Below are positions 52,617 to 60,721 of a DNA stretch of 64,000 nucleotides, piece by piece. The notes beneath the pieces are model-generated. The model made no database searches. It saw only the letters and a program-made list of their open reading frames with translations, and had not been told where the DNA came from. Position 1 is the stretch's first letter. The number at the start of each line of letters is the position of its first letter. The stretch is from Hoskinsella mucinilytica (GTDB lineage Bacteria; Bacillota_I; Bacilli_A; Erysipelotrichales; Erysipelotrichaceae), in NCBI RefSeq assembly GCF_045223415.1, contig NZ_JBEQZJ010000022.1, positions 1-64,000 on the forward strand. The letters are read 5' to 3'. The position numbers and the translations under genes are program-made.

Positions 52617-53024
52617 ATGAGATTAGCAAACGGAATCGTGATTGAAAAAGAAAAGACATTTGGGCAGTTGAAATTCTCTGCCCTTAGACGTGAGGTGCAT
52701 ATCCAGAATGAGGACGGCACAGTCAGCGATGAAATCAAGGAACGCACCTACGACCTTAAATGCCGTGGACAGGGATGCATGATACAGGTGTCCATTCCTG
52801 CCACTGTACCGTTAAGGGAATTTGACTACAACGCAGAGGTGGAGCTTGTCAACCCTGTTGCGGACACAGTGGCAAATGCGACCTTTCAGGGGGCAGACGT
52901 GGACTGGTTCATCAAGGCAGATGACATTGTGTTGAAGAACAAAGGCGGTCAGACCGGAAGCCCACAGGGACAGCCAGCAGGAAACCCACAGAACCATAAC
53001 AACCAGACACAAGGCAAGAAATAG
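52617..53024 (+). CDS. DUF961/YdcP family protein (Tn916 Orf22-like)
   Basis: 135 aa, a second, diverged DUF961 protein (KEKTFGQLKFSALRREV, then DWFIKADDIVL). The C-terminal 25 residues are low-complexity, rich in Gly, Gln and Asn. AAGGAGG precedes the ATG. The tandem arrangement is the standard one in Tn916-type elements. Confidence 0.88.
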   Translation: MRLANGIVIEKEKTFGQLKFSALRREVHIQNEDGTVSDEIKERTYDLKCRGQGCMIQVSIPATVPLREFDYNAEVELVNPVADTVANATFQGADVDWFIKADDIVLKNKGGQTGSPQGQPAGNPQNHNNQTQGKK

Positions 53025-53041
53025 GCTGACAAGGAGGAACT

Positions 53042-54448
53042 ATGCCCTTTTACAAATATAAGGGAAAGCGTATCAGAGCCAGTGACAAGTCACTACTGTA
53101 CCGCTTCTGTGCCGGAACGCTCCTGTCCCTGTTCATGGCGCTCATACTGCTTCTGAACGTGGGACAGCTCATGCGTACCGACTGGGACACGTTTCGTCCT
53201 ATCCGCAATGACAGGCTGGCGTTCTCGCTCTCCCCATACAACTTCATAACCATTATTATAGCGGCTGGTATCTGTATACTGGTCGCTTTTCTGTATCACC
53301 GCTTCTGCTATGACCGACTGAAACAGCTCATACACCGCCAAAAGCTGGCACGCATGATACTGGAAAACGGCTGGTATGAAGCGGAAACGACACAGGGAAA
53401 CAGCTTTTTCACTGATTTAGCGTCCAGCAGGACAAAAGAGAAAATCAGCTACTTTCCCAAAATGTATTACCGCATGGAGAAAGGCTTGCTCCATATCCAG
53501 TGTGAAATCACGCTGGGGAAATATCAAGACCAGCTTTTGAGCCTTGAAGATAAGCTGGAAAGCGGATTGTATTGCGAGCTGACCGACAAGCTGCTATATG
53601 ACGGCTACGTGGAATACACCATGCTCTATGATATGATAGCAAACCGCATTTCCATAGAGGAAGTACAAGCAGAAAACGGGGGCTTGCGCTTGATGAAGAA
53701 TCTTGTCTGGGAATATGACGCACTCCCTCACGCCCTTATCTGTGGTGGGACTGGTGGCGGTAAGACGTATTTTATCCTTACCATCATTGAAGCTCTGCTG
53801 CGGACAAATGCCGTTCTCTATGTGCTTGACCCAAAGAACGCCGACCTTGCGGACTTGGGGGCTGTCATGCCAAATGTCTACTACCAAAAGGAAGATATGA
53901 CAGAGTGCGTCAATGCGTTCTATGACGGCATGGTGGCACGTTCCGAAACAATGAAGCTCATGCCGAACTACAAGACGGGACAGAACTATGCCTATCTGGG
54001 GCTTGCTCCCCACTTCCTTATCTTTGACGAATACGTGGCGTTCATGGAATGTCTTACCACAAAGGAAAGCATTGCCGTGTTAAGCCAGCTAAAGAAAATC
54101 GTCATGCTGGGACGGCAGGCTGGCTACTTTCTTATCTTGGCTTGTCAGCGTCCAGACGCAAAGTATTTCAGCGACGGCATACGTGACAATTTCAACTTCC
54201 GTGTTGCCTTGGGACGCATGAGTGAGCTTGGCTACGGCATGATGTTTGGAAGCGACACAAGCAAGAAGTTTTTCCAGAAGCGTATCAGGGGGCGGGGTTA
54301 TTGTGACGTTGGTACAAGTGTTATCAGTGAGTTTTATACTCCCCTTGTCCCCAAAGAACACGATTTTTTACAGACTATAGGCACGCTTGCCATGACAAGG
54401 CAAGATATACCAAAAGAACCGATAAAGGAGGATTCAACAAATGAATGA
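53042..54448 (+). CDS. FtsK/SpoIIIE-type coupling protein (Tn916 Orf21-like)
   Basis: 468 aa. Two N-terminal hydrophobic helices (about 25-45 and 70-90) anchor a cytoplasmic FtsK-type ATPase. Walker A is CGGTGGGKTYF and Walker B is HFLIFDEYVAF; LILACQRPDAKYFSDGIRDN is the typical following block. It links the relaxase-DNA complex to the mating channel. AAGGAGG before ATG. The next gene overlaps its end by 8 nt. Confidence 0.93.
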   Translation: MPFYKYKGKRIRASDKSLLYRFCAGTLLSLFMALILLLNVGQLMRTDWDTFRPIRNDRLAFSLSPYNFITIIIAAGICILVAFLYHRFCYDRLKQLIHRQKLARMILENGWYEAETTQGNSFFTDLASSRTKEKISYFPKMYYRMEKGLLHIQCEITLGKYQDQLLSLEDKLESGLYCELTDKLLYDGYVEYTMLYDMIANRISIEEVQAENGGLRLMKNLVWEYDALPHALICGGTGGGKTYFILTIIEALLRTNAVLYVLDPKNADLADLGAVMPNVYYQKEDMTECVNAFYDGMVARSETMKLMPNYKTGQNYAYLGLAPHFLIFDEYVAFMECLTTKESIAVLSQLKKIVMLGRQAGYFLILACQRPDAKYFSDGIRDNFNFRVALGRMSELGYGMMFGSDTSKKFFQKRIRGRGYCDVGTSVISEFYTPLVPKEHDFLQTIGTLAMTRQDIPKEPIKEDSTNE

Positions 54449-54842
54449 TAAAGTAATTGAAGTTTTAAACGAACACACAGGAAAGGGGATGAAATGCATC
54501 TGCGCTGGCTATGACAGCTTTCTTTCAGACTGCCATGAATTTGTACTGCCACGATACAGACAATTCAAATGCAATCCCAAAAATCAATTTGACTTAAAGG
54601 CTGATAATGTCCTTTCAAAAGCGATTGAGGAAGAGCATTTTTTGCCAGACCTGTTTTACATCCGACTGAATAAAAAGCAATCGGTGTGTAACTCCCAGAT
54701 AGATTATGTGTTTGAATTGCTGGACAGAGCCTTTCTTGAAAAAGACAACATCCGTCAGAATGAATTGGATAAAGACGTACTGGAAGCCTGTCTTTCCCCA
54801 GAGGTTGATTATGTGATGATATATGTTGGCATGAACAGGTAA
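54441..54842 (+). CDS. Unknown 133-aa protein between coupling protein and oriT
   Basis: No family recognised. Predicted soluble, mixed alpha/beta, with five Cys spread along it and acidic overall. It overlaps the coupling protein gene by 8 nt with AAAGGAGG before the ATG, so it is translated with the transfer genes. In canonical Tn916 nothing of this size stands between orf21 and oriT. Base composition looks lower in GC than its flanks, suggesting a later gain. A function in transfer control or defence evasion is speculation. Confidence 0.7.
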   Translation: MNDKVIEVLNEHTGKGMKCICAGYDSFLSDCHEFVLPRYRQFKCNPKNQFDLKADNVLSKAIEEEHFLPDLFYIRLNKKQSVCNSQIDYVFELLDRAFLEKDNIRQNELDKDVLEACLSPEVDYVMIYVGMNR

Positions 54843-54848
54843 GCCCAG

Positions 54849-54975
54849 CCACAAAACGGAGAGGGCGGTCAGCGAAGCGAACAAGACCGCAGGAGCGACG
54901 TTTTGTGGTGCAGGGCTTGCCCTGCACCAGTACAGCCCCTCGGTATCTAACAGAGGGGTACAATACAACAGGAAA
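54849..54975 (+). other. oriT: Origin of transfer (oriT) of the ICE
   Basis: Between coupling protein and relaxase genes, as in Tn916. The inverted repeat CCCCTC (54936-54941) / GAGGGG (54953-54958) encloses GGTATCTAACA, which resembles the Tn916/ICEBs1 nick region. Upstream lie a perfect 10-bp hairpin GGTGCAGGGC/GCCCTGCACC (54907-54916 with 54919-54928) and a larger stem CCACAAAACG/CGTTTTGTGG (54849-54858 with 54899-54908). The exact nick position cannot be set from sequence alone. Confidence 0.8.
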
Positions 54976-55084
54976 CAGTCAAAAAAGTAACGGAAACTCC
55001 GCTAAGTACAAGGGTTTTCGTCAAATTGCCGTGAGTGTGACATGGGCGGTCAAATGTCACATTCCATGAATGGAGGGATAACAA

Positions 55085-56287
55085 CTGAATGAAAACGACT
55101 GGATAACGGCATTTAAGGACAGACGCTCTGCCTACAGCATATCGCAGACAAAGCTTGCGGTCATGGCAGGAATGAGCCGTGAACAGGTAAGCCGTATCGA
55201 AAACGGCAAGGTCAGGCTGACAGAGGAAATCAAGAGCCAGCTTGACGACGCACTGGAAAAATTCAATCCAGACAATCCGCTTACCATGCTGTTTGACTAT
55301 GTGCGGATTCGGTTTCCCACAATGGACGTGAAGCACGTCATACAGGATATCCTAAAGCTCAACATGAGCTACCTGCTGCATGAGGACTTCGGCTTTTACA
55401 GCTACACGGAGCATTACTATATCGGTGACATCTTCGTGCTGACCTCTGCTGACGAGGAAAAAGGTGTCCTGCTGGAACTCAAAGGCAAAGGGTGTCGGCA
55501 GATGGAAAGCTACCTGCTGGCACAGGAACGGTCATGGTATGACTTCCTCATGGACGCTCTGGTGGACGGCGGCGTGATGAAGCGTCTTGACCTTGCCATC
55601 AACGACAAGGCAGGCATCCTTGATATTCCAGAGCTTATCAGAAAATGCAGCCATGAGGAATGTGTCAGCCTGTTCCGTTCCTACAAGTCCTATGCTTCGG
55701 GTGCGCTGATAAAGCATGACGAGCAGGACAAGGCAGGAATGGGACACACGCTGTATATCGGTTCGCTGAAATCAGAAATCTATTTCTGTATCTACGAAAA
55801 GGCACAGGAACAGTATGCAAAGCTGGGGATTCCACTTTCCGATACGCCCATCAAGAACCGCTTTGAAATCCGGCTGAAAAATGAGCGTGCTTATTATGCA
55901 GTGCGTGACCTGCTGACCTATTATGATGCAGAGCGGACGGCGTTCGACATCATCAACAACTATCTCCGCTTTGTGGACAGGGAGGAACACAAGCGTCACA
56001 GCGACTGGAAGCTCAATGACCGCTGGGCATGGTTTATCGGTACAGGACGTGAGCGTTTGAAGCTGACGACAAAGCCAGAGCCGTACACGCTGGAGCGGAC
56101 GCTCAAATGGATTGCAAGGCAGGTCGCCCCTACCCTTGAAATGCTGGAAAAGATAGATGCTGGAAACGGCACGGACTATCTGAAAAGTATACGGGAAGCG
56201 GCAAAACTCACAGAAAAACATGAACAGATTATCAGACAGCAGACGGCTTCCAGTGAGGAAGTCGTTTTTCAGTCAAAGGAGGAATAG
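55085..56287 (+). CDS. Rep_trans-type relaxase / replication initiator (Tn916 Orf20-like)
   Basis: 400 aa. N-terminal XRE-like HTH (SISQTKLAVMAGMSREQVSR), then a Rep_trans domain (about 75-390) related to rolling-circle initiators of the pT181 type; GALIKHDEQDKAGMGHTLYIG and KNRFEIRLKNERAYYAVRDL are family stretches. It nicks oriT and starts transfer and circle replication. Start: the first in-frame ATG (55163) would cut the HTH. CTG at 55085 is 7 nt after GGAGGG, only one codon after an in-frame stop, and no ATG, GTG or TTG lies between, so CTG is the likely initiator. Confidence 0.88.
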   Translation: MNENDWITAFKDRRSAYSISQTKLAVMAGMSREQVSRIENGKVRLTEEIKSQLDDALEKFNPDNPLTMLFDYVRIRFPTMDVKHVIQDILKLNMSYLLHEDFGFYSYTEHYYIGDIFVLTSADEEKGVLLELKGKGCRQMESYLLAQERSWYDFLMDALVDGGVMKRLDLAINDKAGILDIPELIRKCSHEECVSLFRSYKSYASGALIKHDEQDKAGMGHTLYIGSLKSEIYFCIYEKAQEQYAKLGIPLSDTPIKNRFEIRLKNERAYYAVRDLLTYYDAERTAFDIINNYLRFVDREEHKRHSDWKLNDRWAWFIGTGRERLKLTTKPEPYTLERTLKWIARQVAPTLEMLEKIDAGNGTDYLKSIREAAKLTEKHEQIIRQQTASSEEVVFQSKEE

Positions 56288-56290
56288 GAA

Positions 56291-56419
56291 ATGCTGGAAT
56301 TATTGAAAGATTTATTGCTGGTATCACTTGGCATGGGCATGGGTGTCACGCTCATGTGTATTTTAAAGGTCGGCAAAATGGCTGACGAACAAATGGAAGA
56401 AATGAAGAAGGAGGACTAA
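56291..56419 (+). CDS. DUF3789-like small membrane protein
   Basis: 42 aa: MLELLKDLLLVSLGMGMGVT begins a single hydrophobic helix, followed by a charged tail ending EEMKKED. Small proteins of this look (DUF3789) stand at this place in Tn916-like elements. It lies 3 nt after the relaxase stop with AAAGGAGG overlapping that gene's end, and 3 nt before the TcpD gene. Function unknown. Confidence 0.75.
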   Translation: MLELLKDLLLVSLGMGMGVTLMCILKVGKMADEQMEEMKKED

Positions 56420-56422
56420 AAC

Positions 56423-56644
56423 ATGAATTTTGGACAGAACTTATACAACTGGTTTTTATCGAACGCACAGAGCCTTGTATTGATGGCGATTGCCGTTATC
56501 GGTGTTTACTTAGGCTTCAAGCGTGAGTTTTCAAAACTTATCGGCTTTCTGGTGGTAGCCTTGATTGCGGTAGGTCTGGTATTCAACGCCGGCGGCGTGA
56601 AAGATGTACTTCTGAACCTGTTTAATAAGATTATCGGTGCATAA
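56423..56644 (+). CDS. TcpD-family membrane protein
   Basis: 73 aa with two hydrophobic helices (SLVLMAIAVIGVYLGF and LIGFLVVALIAVGLVF) and a short amphipathic end. Matches the size, place and pattern of TcpD/Orf19-region proteins, membrane parts of the mating channel. GGAGG lies 7 nt before the ATG. Confidence 0.78.
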   Translation: MNFGQNLYNWFLSNAQSLVLMAIAVIGVYLGFKREFSKLIGFLVVALIAVGLVFNAGGVKDVLLNLFNKIIGA

Positions 56645-56651
56645 GATAAAT

Positions 56652-56707
56652 GGTTTTGCAGACAGGCAAAACCCACCTTTCCCCCTAGTGGAGCTGGGCT
56701 TAGGGGG
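56652..56707 (+). promoter_or_regulatory. Two stem-loops between tcpD and the first ardA
   Basis: GGTTTTGC (56652-56659) pairs with GCAAAACC (56666-56673); CCCCCTA (56681-56687) pairs with TAGGGGG (56701-56707), and the flanking CCTTTC and GAAAGG can extend it. No T run follows, so processing or attenuation rather than simple termination. Confidence 0.55.
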
Positions 56708-56771
56708 AATGAAAGGGGGTAAGGAATGGTACAAGAAAAAATCCCAGCCAAAAGAAAGGACGTGAAAACGA

Positions 56772-57272
56772 ATGGAAGAATTAAGAGTTTATATTGAAGC
56801 AACAACACCAACGTACGGCGAACTTCCCTCCGCTTGGTTTGATTTGCCGATTGATGAAACAGAGTTTGAAGAACTGCTCGGCGTGGAAGCTGACAGCGAG
56901 GATTACCGCATTGTGGAAATGGAACTGCCCTTTACAGATGATGTGACGGAAGCAACCACCATTGATACCCTCAATGACCTGTATTCCATGTATGAAAACC
57001 TGCCAGCAGAAGTAAGAGAAGAACTGCCTGCGTTCATGGCGTATTATTCCAATCTGGACGAGCTGCATAATTACAGGCATGACATTGTTCACTATGCCAA
57101 CTGTAACTCCATGACAGATGTTGCCCGTCATATGCTGGCTGATGACCCAGCGTTCAACACTCTGTCAGAAGATTGTATGCGATACTTTGATTTTGAAGCC
57201 TACGGACAATCCCTTGATGAAAACGGGCGTTTTATCGAAACAGACCACGGCATTTTTGAGATACCGTGGTAA
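56772..57272 (+). CDS. ardA: Antirestriction protein ArdA (copy 1)
   Basis: 166-aa acidic DNA-mimic protein that inhibits type I restriction enzymes, protecting the incoming ICE strand. YIEATTPTYGELPSAWFDLP at the start, LTDDVT-like middle and DFEAYGQSLDENGRFIETDHG at the end are ArdA features; acidic residues dominate. It corresponds to Tn916 Orf18. AAAGGACG lies upstream. A diverged second copy follows after 18 nt. Confidence 0.9.
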   Translation: MEELRVYIEATTPTYGELPSAWFDLPIDETEFEELLGVEADSEDYRIVEMELPFTDDVTEATTIDTLNDLYSMYENLPAEVREELPAFMAYYSNLDELHNYRHDIVHYANCNSMTDVARHMLADDPAFNTLSEDCMRYFDFEAYGQSLDENGRFIETDHGIFEIPW

Positions 57273-57290
57273 GAAAAGAGGTGTCAGCCT

Positions 57291-57794
57291 ATGGCAGATG
57301 ATATGCGTGTCTACATTGCCAACCTCGGCAAGTACAACGAGGGATATTTAGTCGGCGACTGGTTCTCGTTCCCTCTCGATTATGAAGAAATCGCAGAGCG
57401 TATCGGACTGAACGGCGAATATGAAGAATATGCCATTCACGATACCGACAACTTCCCCTGTGAAGTGTCAGAATACAGCTCCATCGACGAGCTGAACAAG
57501 CTGTACGAACTGATAGAGGAACTTCCAAAGGAAGTCGTGGACAGTCTGGATGACTTCATTTCCTATTATGGGGACGTGGAGAGTGTCGCAGAACACAAGG
57601 ACGAGATTTACTTCTACCCCGACTGTGACGGTATGGAGGACGTGGCAAGGTACTATGTAGACGAACTGCAAACGCTGGGGGAAATCCCGCCCAGCTTACA
57701 ATACTATATTGATTATGAAGCATATGGGCGTGACTTGGAAATCGGCGGTTACTTTATCGAAACCAGTTACGGCATGTGTGAAATCCAGCGATAA
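57291..57794 (+). CDS. ardA: Antirestriction protein ArdA (copy 2)
   Basis: 167 aa with the same layout as copy 1: VYIANLGKYNEGYLVGDWFSF at the start, YSSIDELNKLYELIEELP in the middle and DYEAYGRDLEIGGYFIETSYG at the end. The two are clearly diverged paralogues, not a recent duplication. Strongly acidic. AAAGAGGTG precedes the ATG. The stop codon lies in the arm of a following hairpin. Confidence 0.9.
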   Translation: MADDMRVYIANLGKYNEGYLVGDWFSFPLDYEEIAERIGLNGEYEEYAIHDTDNFPCEVSEYSSIDELNKLYELIEELPKEVVDSLDDFISYYGDVESVAEHKDEIYFYPDCDGMEDVARYYVDELQTLGEIPPSLQYYIDYEAYGRDLEIGGYFIETSYGMCEIQR

Positions 57795-57876
57795 GCTGTC
57801 AGATCTGTACCTGCAAAGGTGCTACTGACAGCTTATTTACATGTAAGGGCAGTTGGCAAATGCTGACTGCCCTTTT
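57791..57876 (+). promoter_or_regulatory. Two stem-loops between ardA and tcpE
   Basis: ATAAGCTGTCAG (57791-57802) pairs perfectly with CTGACAGCTTAT (57825-57836). GGGCAGT (57847-57853) pairs with ACTGCCC (57866-57872) and is followed by TTTT, terminator-like. The pair could set the ratio between ArdA and the downstream mating-channel genes. Confidence 0.6.
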
Positions 57877-57897
57877 CAATGAAAGGAGTGAAACGAT

Positions 57898-58287
57898 TTG
57901 AAGAAAGTAAAAAGCTATACGGGCATCTGGAACGTGGAAAAAGTCTTGTATTCCATCAACGATTTTAACCTCCCGTTCCCGATTACCTTTTCACAGATGG
58001 CGTGGTTCGTGCTGACAGAATTTCTCATTATCCTGTTTGCCGACCTGCCGCCACTCAATCTGATTGAGGGAGCATTTCTGAAATACTTCGGAATCCCTGT
58101 TGCCCTCACATGGTTCATGTCGCAAAAGACGTTTGACGGCAAGAAGCCATACAGCTTCCTAAAGTCCATGACGACCTTTGCCCTGCGACCCAAAGTGACT
58201 TATGCAGGAAAGGCGGTAAGACTGCATAGCCAGAAATTCAACGAAAGCATTACCGCAGTAAGGAGTGAGGTGCATGTTCCCCATTAA
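57898..58287 (+). CDS. TcpE-family conjugal transfer membrane protein (Orf17-like)
   Basis: 129 aa starting with TTG, supported by AAAGGAG 8 nt upstream. It opens KKVKSYTGIWNVEKVLYSIND, the TcpE signature, followed by two hydrophobic segments and a basic end containing RPKVTYAGKAVR. TcpE is part of the mating channel in Tn916, ICEBs1 and pCW3-like systems. The next gene begins within its last codons. Confidence 0.88.
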   Translation: MKKVKSYTGIWNVEKVLYSINDFNLPFPITFSQMAWFVLTEFLIILFADLPPLNLIEGAFLKYFGIPVALTWFMSQKTFDGKKPYSFLKSMTTFALRPKVTYAGKAVRLHSQKFNESITAVRSEVHVPH

Positions 58288-60721
58288 ATATATTGACAAC
58301 AACCTTGTATGGAACAGGGATGGCGAGGTGTTCGCCTATTATGAGCTTGTCCCCTACAATTACAGCTTCTTATCCCCAGAGCAGAAATTTATCGTGCATG
58401 ACAACTTCCGTCAGCTCATTGCACAATCCCGTGAGGGAAAGCTCCATGCCTTACAGATTGCAACGGAAAGCTCCATAAGAAGCATACAGGAAAAATCCAA
58501 ACGGCTTATCACAGGAAAGCTCCGTGAGGTCGCCACGGCAAAGATTGACGAGCAGACCAAAGCCCTTGTAGAAATGATTGGTGACAATCAAGTGGACTAC
58601 CGCTTTTTCCTCGGCTTCAAGCTCATGGTGACAGAGCAGGAAGCCAGCCTTTCCAGCATGAAGCAGTCGGCTTTTATGGGCTTCAAGGAATTTCTGCTAG
58701 AAGTCAATCATACGCTCATGGGCGACTTTGTGTCTATGAGTAATGACGAAACCAGCCGTTATCTGAAAATGGAAAAACTGCTGGAAAACAAGATTGCCCG
58801 ACGCTTCAAGGTGCGCCGTCTGGATAAAAACGATTTTGGTTATCTCATAGAACACCTCTACGGACGGGATGGCGTGGCGTATGAAGATTATGAGTATCAG
58901 CTCCCCAAAAAGAAGCTGAAAAAAGAAACGCTCATCAAGCGGTATGACCTTATCCGTCCGACCCGCTGCCTGATTGAGGAAAGCCAGCGGTACTTACGAT
59001 TGGAACATGAGGACAGCGAAAGCTACGTGACTTATTTTACGGTCAATGCCATTGTCGGGGAGCTTGACTTCCCGTCCAGTGAAATCTTCTATTTCCAGCA
59101 ACAGCAGTTTACATTTCCCATTGATACGTCAATGAACGTGGAAATCGTAGGAAACAAGAAAGCCTTAACCACGGTCAGAAATAAGAAAAAAGAATTGAAA
59201 GACTTAGACAACCACGCCTATCAAGCTGGAAGCGAAACCAGCAGTAACGTGGTGGACGCTCTGGACAGTGTGGACGAACTGGAAAACGATTTAGACCAGA
59301 GCAAGGAAAGCATGTACAAGCTCTCCTATGTGATACGGGTATCTGCCCCCGACCTTGAAGAACTAAAACGGCGAGCCGACGAGGTCAAGGACTTTTATGA
59401 CGACTTGAACGTGAAGCTGGTGCGCCCTGCTGGGGATATGCTGGGACTGCACGGCGAATTTTTACCAGCCAGCAAGCGTTACATCAATGACTATGTGCAG
59501 TATGTGAAGTCCGACTTTCTGGCAAGCCTTGGCTTTGGTGCTACGCAAATGCTGGGAGAAAATGAGGGTATCTATATCGGGTATTCCGTGGACACGGGAC
59601 GCAACGTCTACCTACAGCCTGCCCTTGCCAGTCAGGGGATAAAAGGAACGGTCACGAACGCCCTTGCTTCTGCCTTTGTGGGGAGCCTTGGCGGTGGAAA
59701 GTCATTCTGCAACAACCTGCTTGTCTACTATGCCGTTCTCTTTGGCGGACAGGCAGTCATTTTAGACCCAAAATCGGAACGTGGAAACTGGAAAGCGACA
59801 CTTCCAGAGATTGCGGACGAGATAAACATCGTCAATCTGACAAGTGATGAAAGAAACAAAGGACTGCTTGACCCGTTCGTGATTATGAGAAATGAAAAGG
59901 ACGCTGAAAGTCTGGCAATCGACACGCTGACATTTCTTACGGGGATTTCCTCACGGGACGGCGAAAAATTCCCCGTGCTTCGTAAGGCGGTGCGCTCCGT
60001 GACCCAGAGCCAGACAAAAGGACTGCTCCTTGTCATTGACGAGCTGCGCAAAGAAGATACGCCGGTTGCAAGAAATATCGCAGACCACATCGAATCATTC
60101 ACGGATTATGATTTTGCACACCTCTTATTTTCGGACGGCAACGTGGAACACGCAATCAGTCTGGAAAAGCAGTTGAACATCATACAGGTGGCAGACCTTG
60201 TGCTACCCGACAAGGACACGACCTTTGAAGAATACACGACGATTGAACTGTTATCGGTGGCAATGCTTATCGTAATCAGTACCTTTGCGCTGGACTTCAT
60301 CCATTCCGACAGGTCGGTTTTTAAGATTGTAGACCTTGACGAAGCATGGGCGTTCCTCAATGTCGCACAGGGAGAAACGCTTTCTAACAAGCTGGTGCGT
60401 GCCGGTCGTGCCATGAACGCAGGGGTTTACTTTGTCACACAGGCTTCCGGCGACGTATCAAAGGAGAGCCTGAAAAACAATATCGGGCTTAAATTCGCCT
60501 TTCGGAGCACTGACATAGGGGAAATCAAGCAGACCCTAGAATTTTTCGGCATTGACAAGGAGGATGAGAACAACCAGAAACGCTTGCGTGACTTGGAGAA
60601 TGGACAGTGCTTATTGCAGGACTTGTACGGGCGTGTAGGCGTGGTGCAGATACATCCTGTATTTTCTGACCTGCTGACTGCCTTTGATACCAGACCGCCC
60701 GTGAGAAATGAGGTGGTGTGA
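58274..60721 (+). CDS. VirB4-type conjugation ATPase (Orf16-like)
   Basis: 815 aa. Walker A is GSLGGGKSFCNN and Walker B is KIVDLDEAWAFL, in the VirB4/TraE-type P-loop domain (about 440-800); the N-terminal 400 residues belong to the TcpF/ConE group. It powers the mating channel from the cytoplasmic face. The ATG at 58274 has AGGAG 8 nt upstream and overlaps tcpE by 14 nt; GTG at 58265 lies inside the RBS. The next gene starts at the stop codon (TGATG). Confidence 0.92.
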   Translation: MFPIKYIDNNLVWNRDGEVFAYYELVPYNYSFLSPEQKFIVHDNFRQLIAQSREGKLHALQIATESSIRSIQEKSKRLITGKLREVATAKIDEQTKALVEMIGDNQVDYRFFLGFKLMVTEQEASLSSMKQSAFMGFKEFLLEVNHTLMGDFVSMSNDETSRYLKMEKLLENKIARRFKVRRLDKNDFGYLIEHLYGRDGVAYEDYEYQLPKKKLKKETLIKRYDLIRPTRCLIEESQRYLRLEHEDSESYVTYFTVNAIVGELDFPSSEIFYFQQQQFTFPIDTSMNVEIVGNKKALTTVRNKKKELKDLDNHAYQAGSETSSNVVDALDSVDELENDLDQSKESMYKLSYVIRVSAPDLEELKRRADEVKDFYDDLNVKLVRPAGDMLGLHGEFLPASKRYINDYVQYVKSDFLASLGFGATQMLGENEGIYIGYSVDTGRNVYLQPALASQGIKGTVTNALASAFVGSLGGGKSFCNNLLVYYAVLFGGQAVILDPKSERGNWKATLPEIADEINIVNLTSDERNKGLLDPFVIMRNEKDAESLAIDTLTFLTGISSRDGEKFPVLRKAVRSVTQSQTKGLLLVIDELRKEDTPVARNIADHIESFTDYDFAHLLFSDGNVEHAISLEKQLNIIQVADLVLPDKDTTFEEYTTIELLSVAMLIVISTFALDFIHSDRSVFKIVDLDEAWAFLNVAQGETLSNKLVRAGRAMNAGVYFVTQASGDVSKESLKNNIGLKFAFRSTDIGEIKQTLEFFGIDKEDENNQKRLRDLENGQCLLQDLYGRVGVVQIHPVFSDLLTAFDTRPPVRNEVV

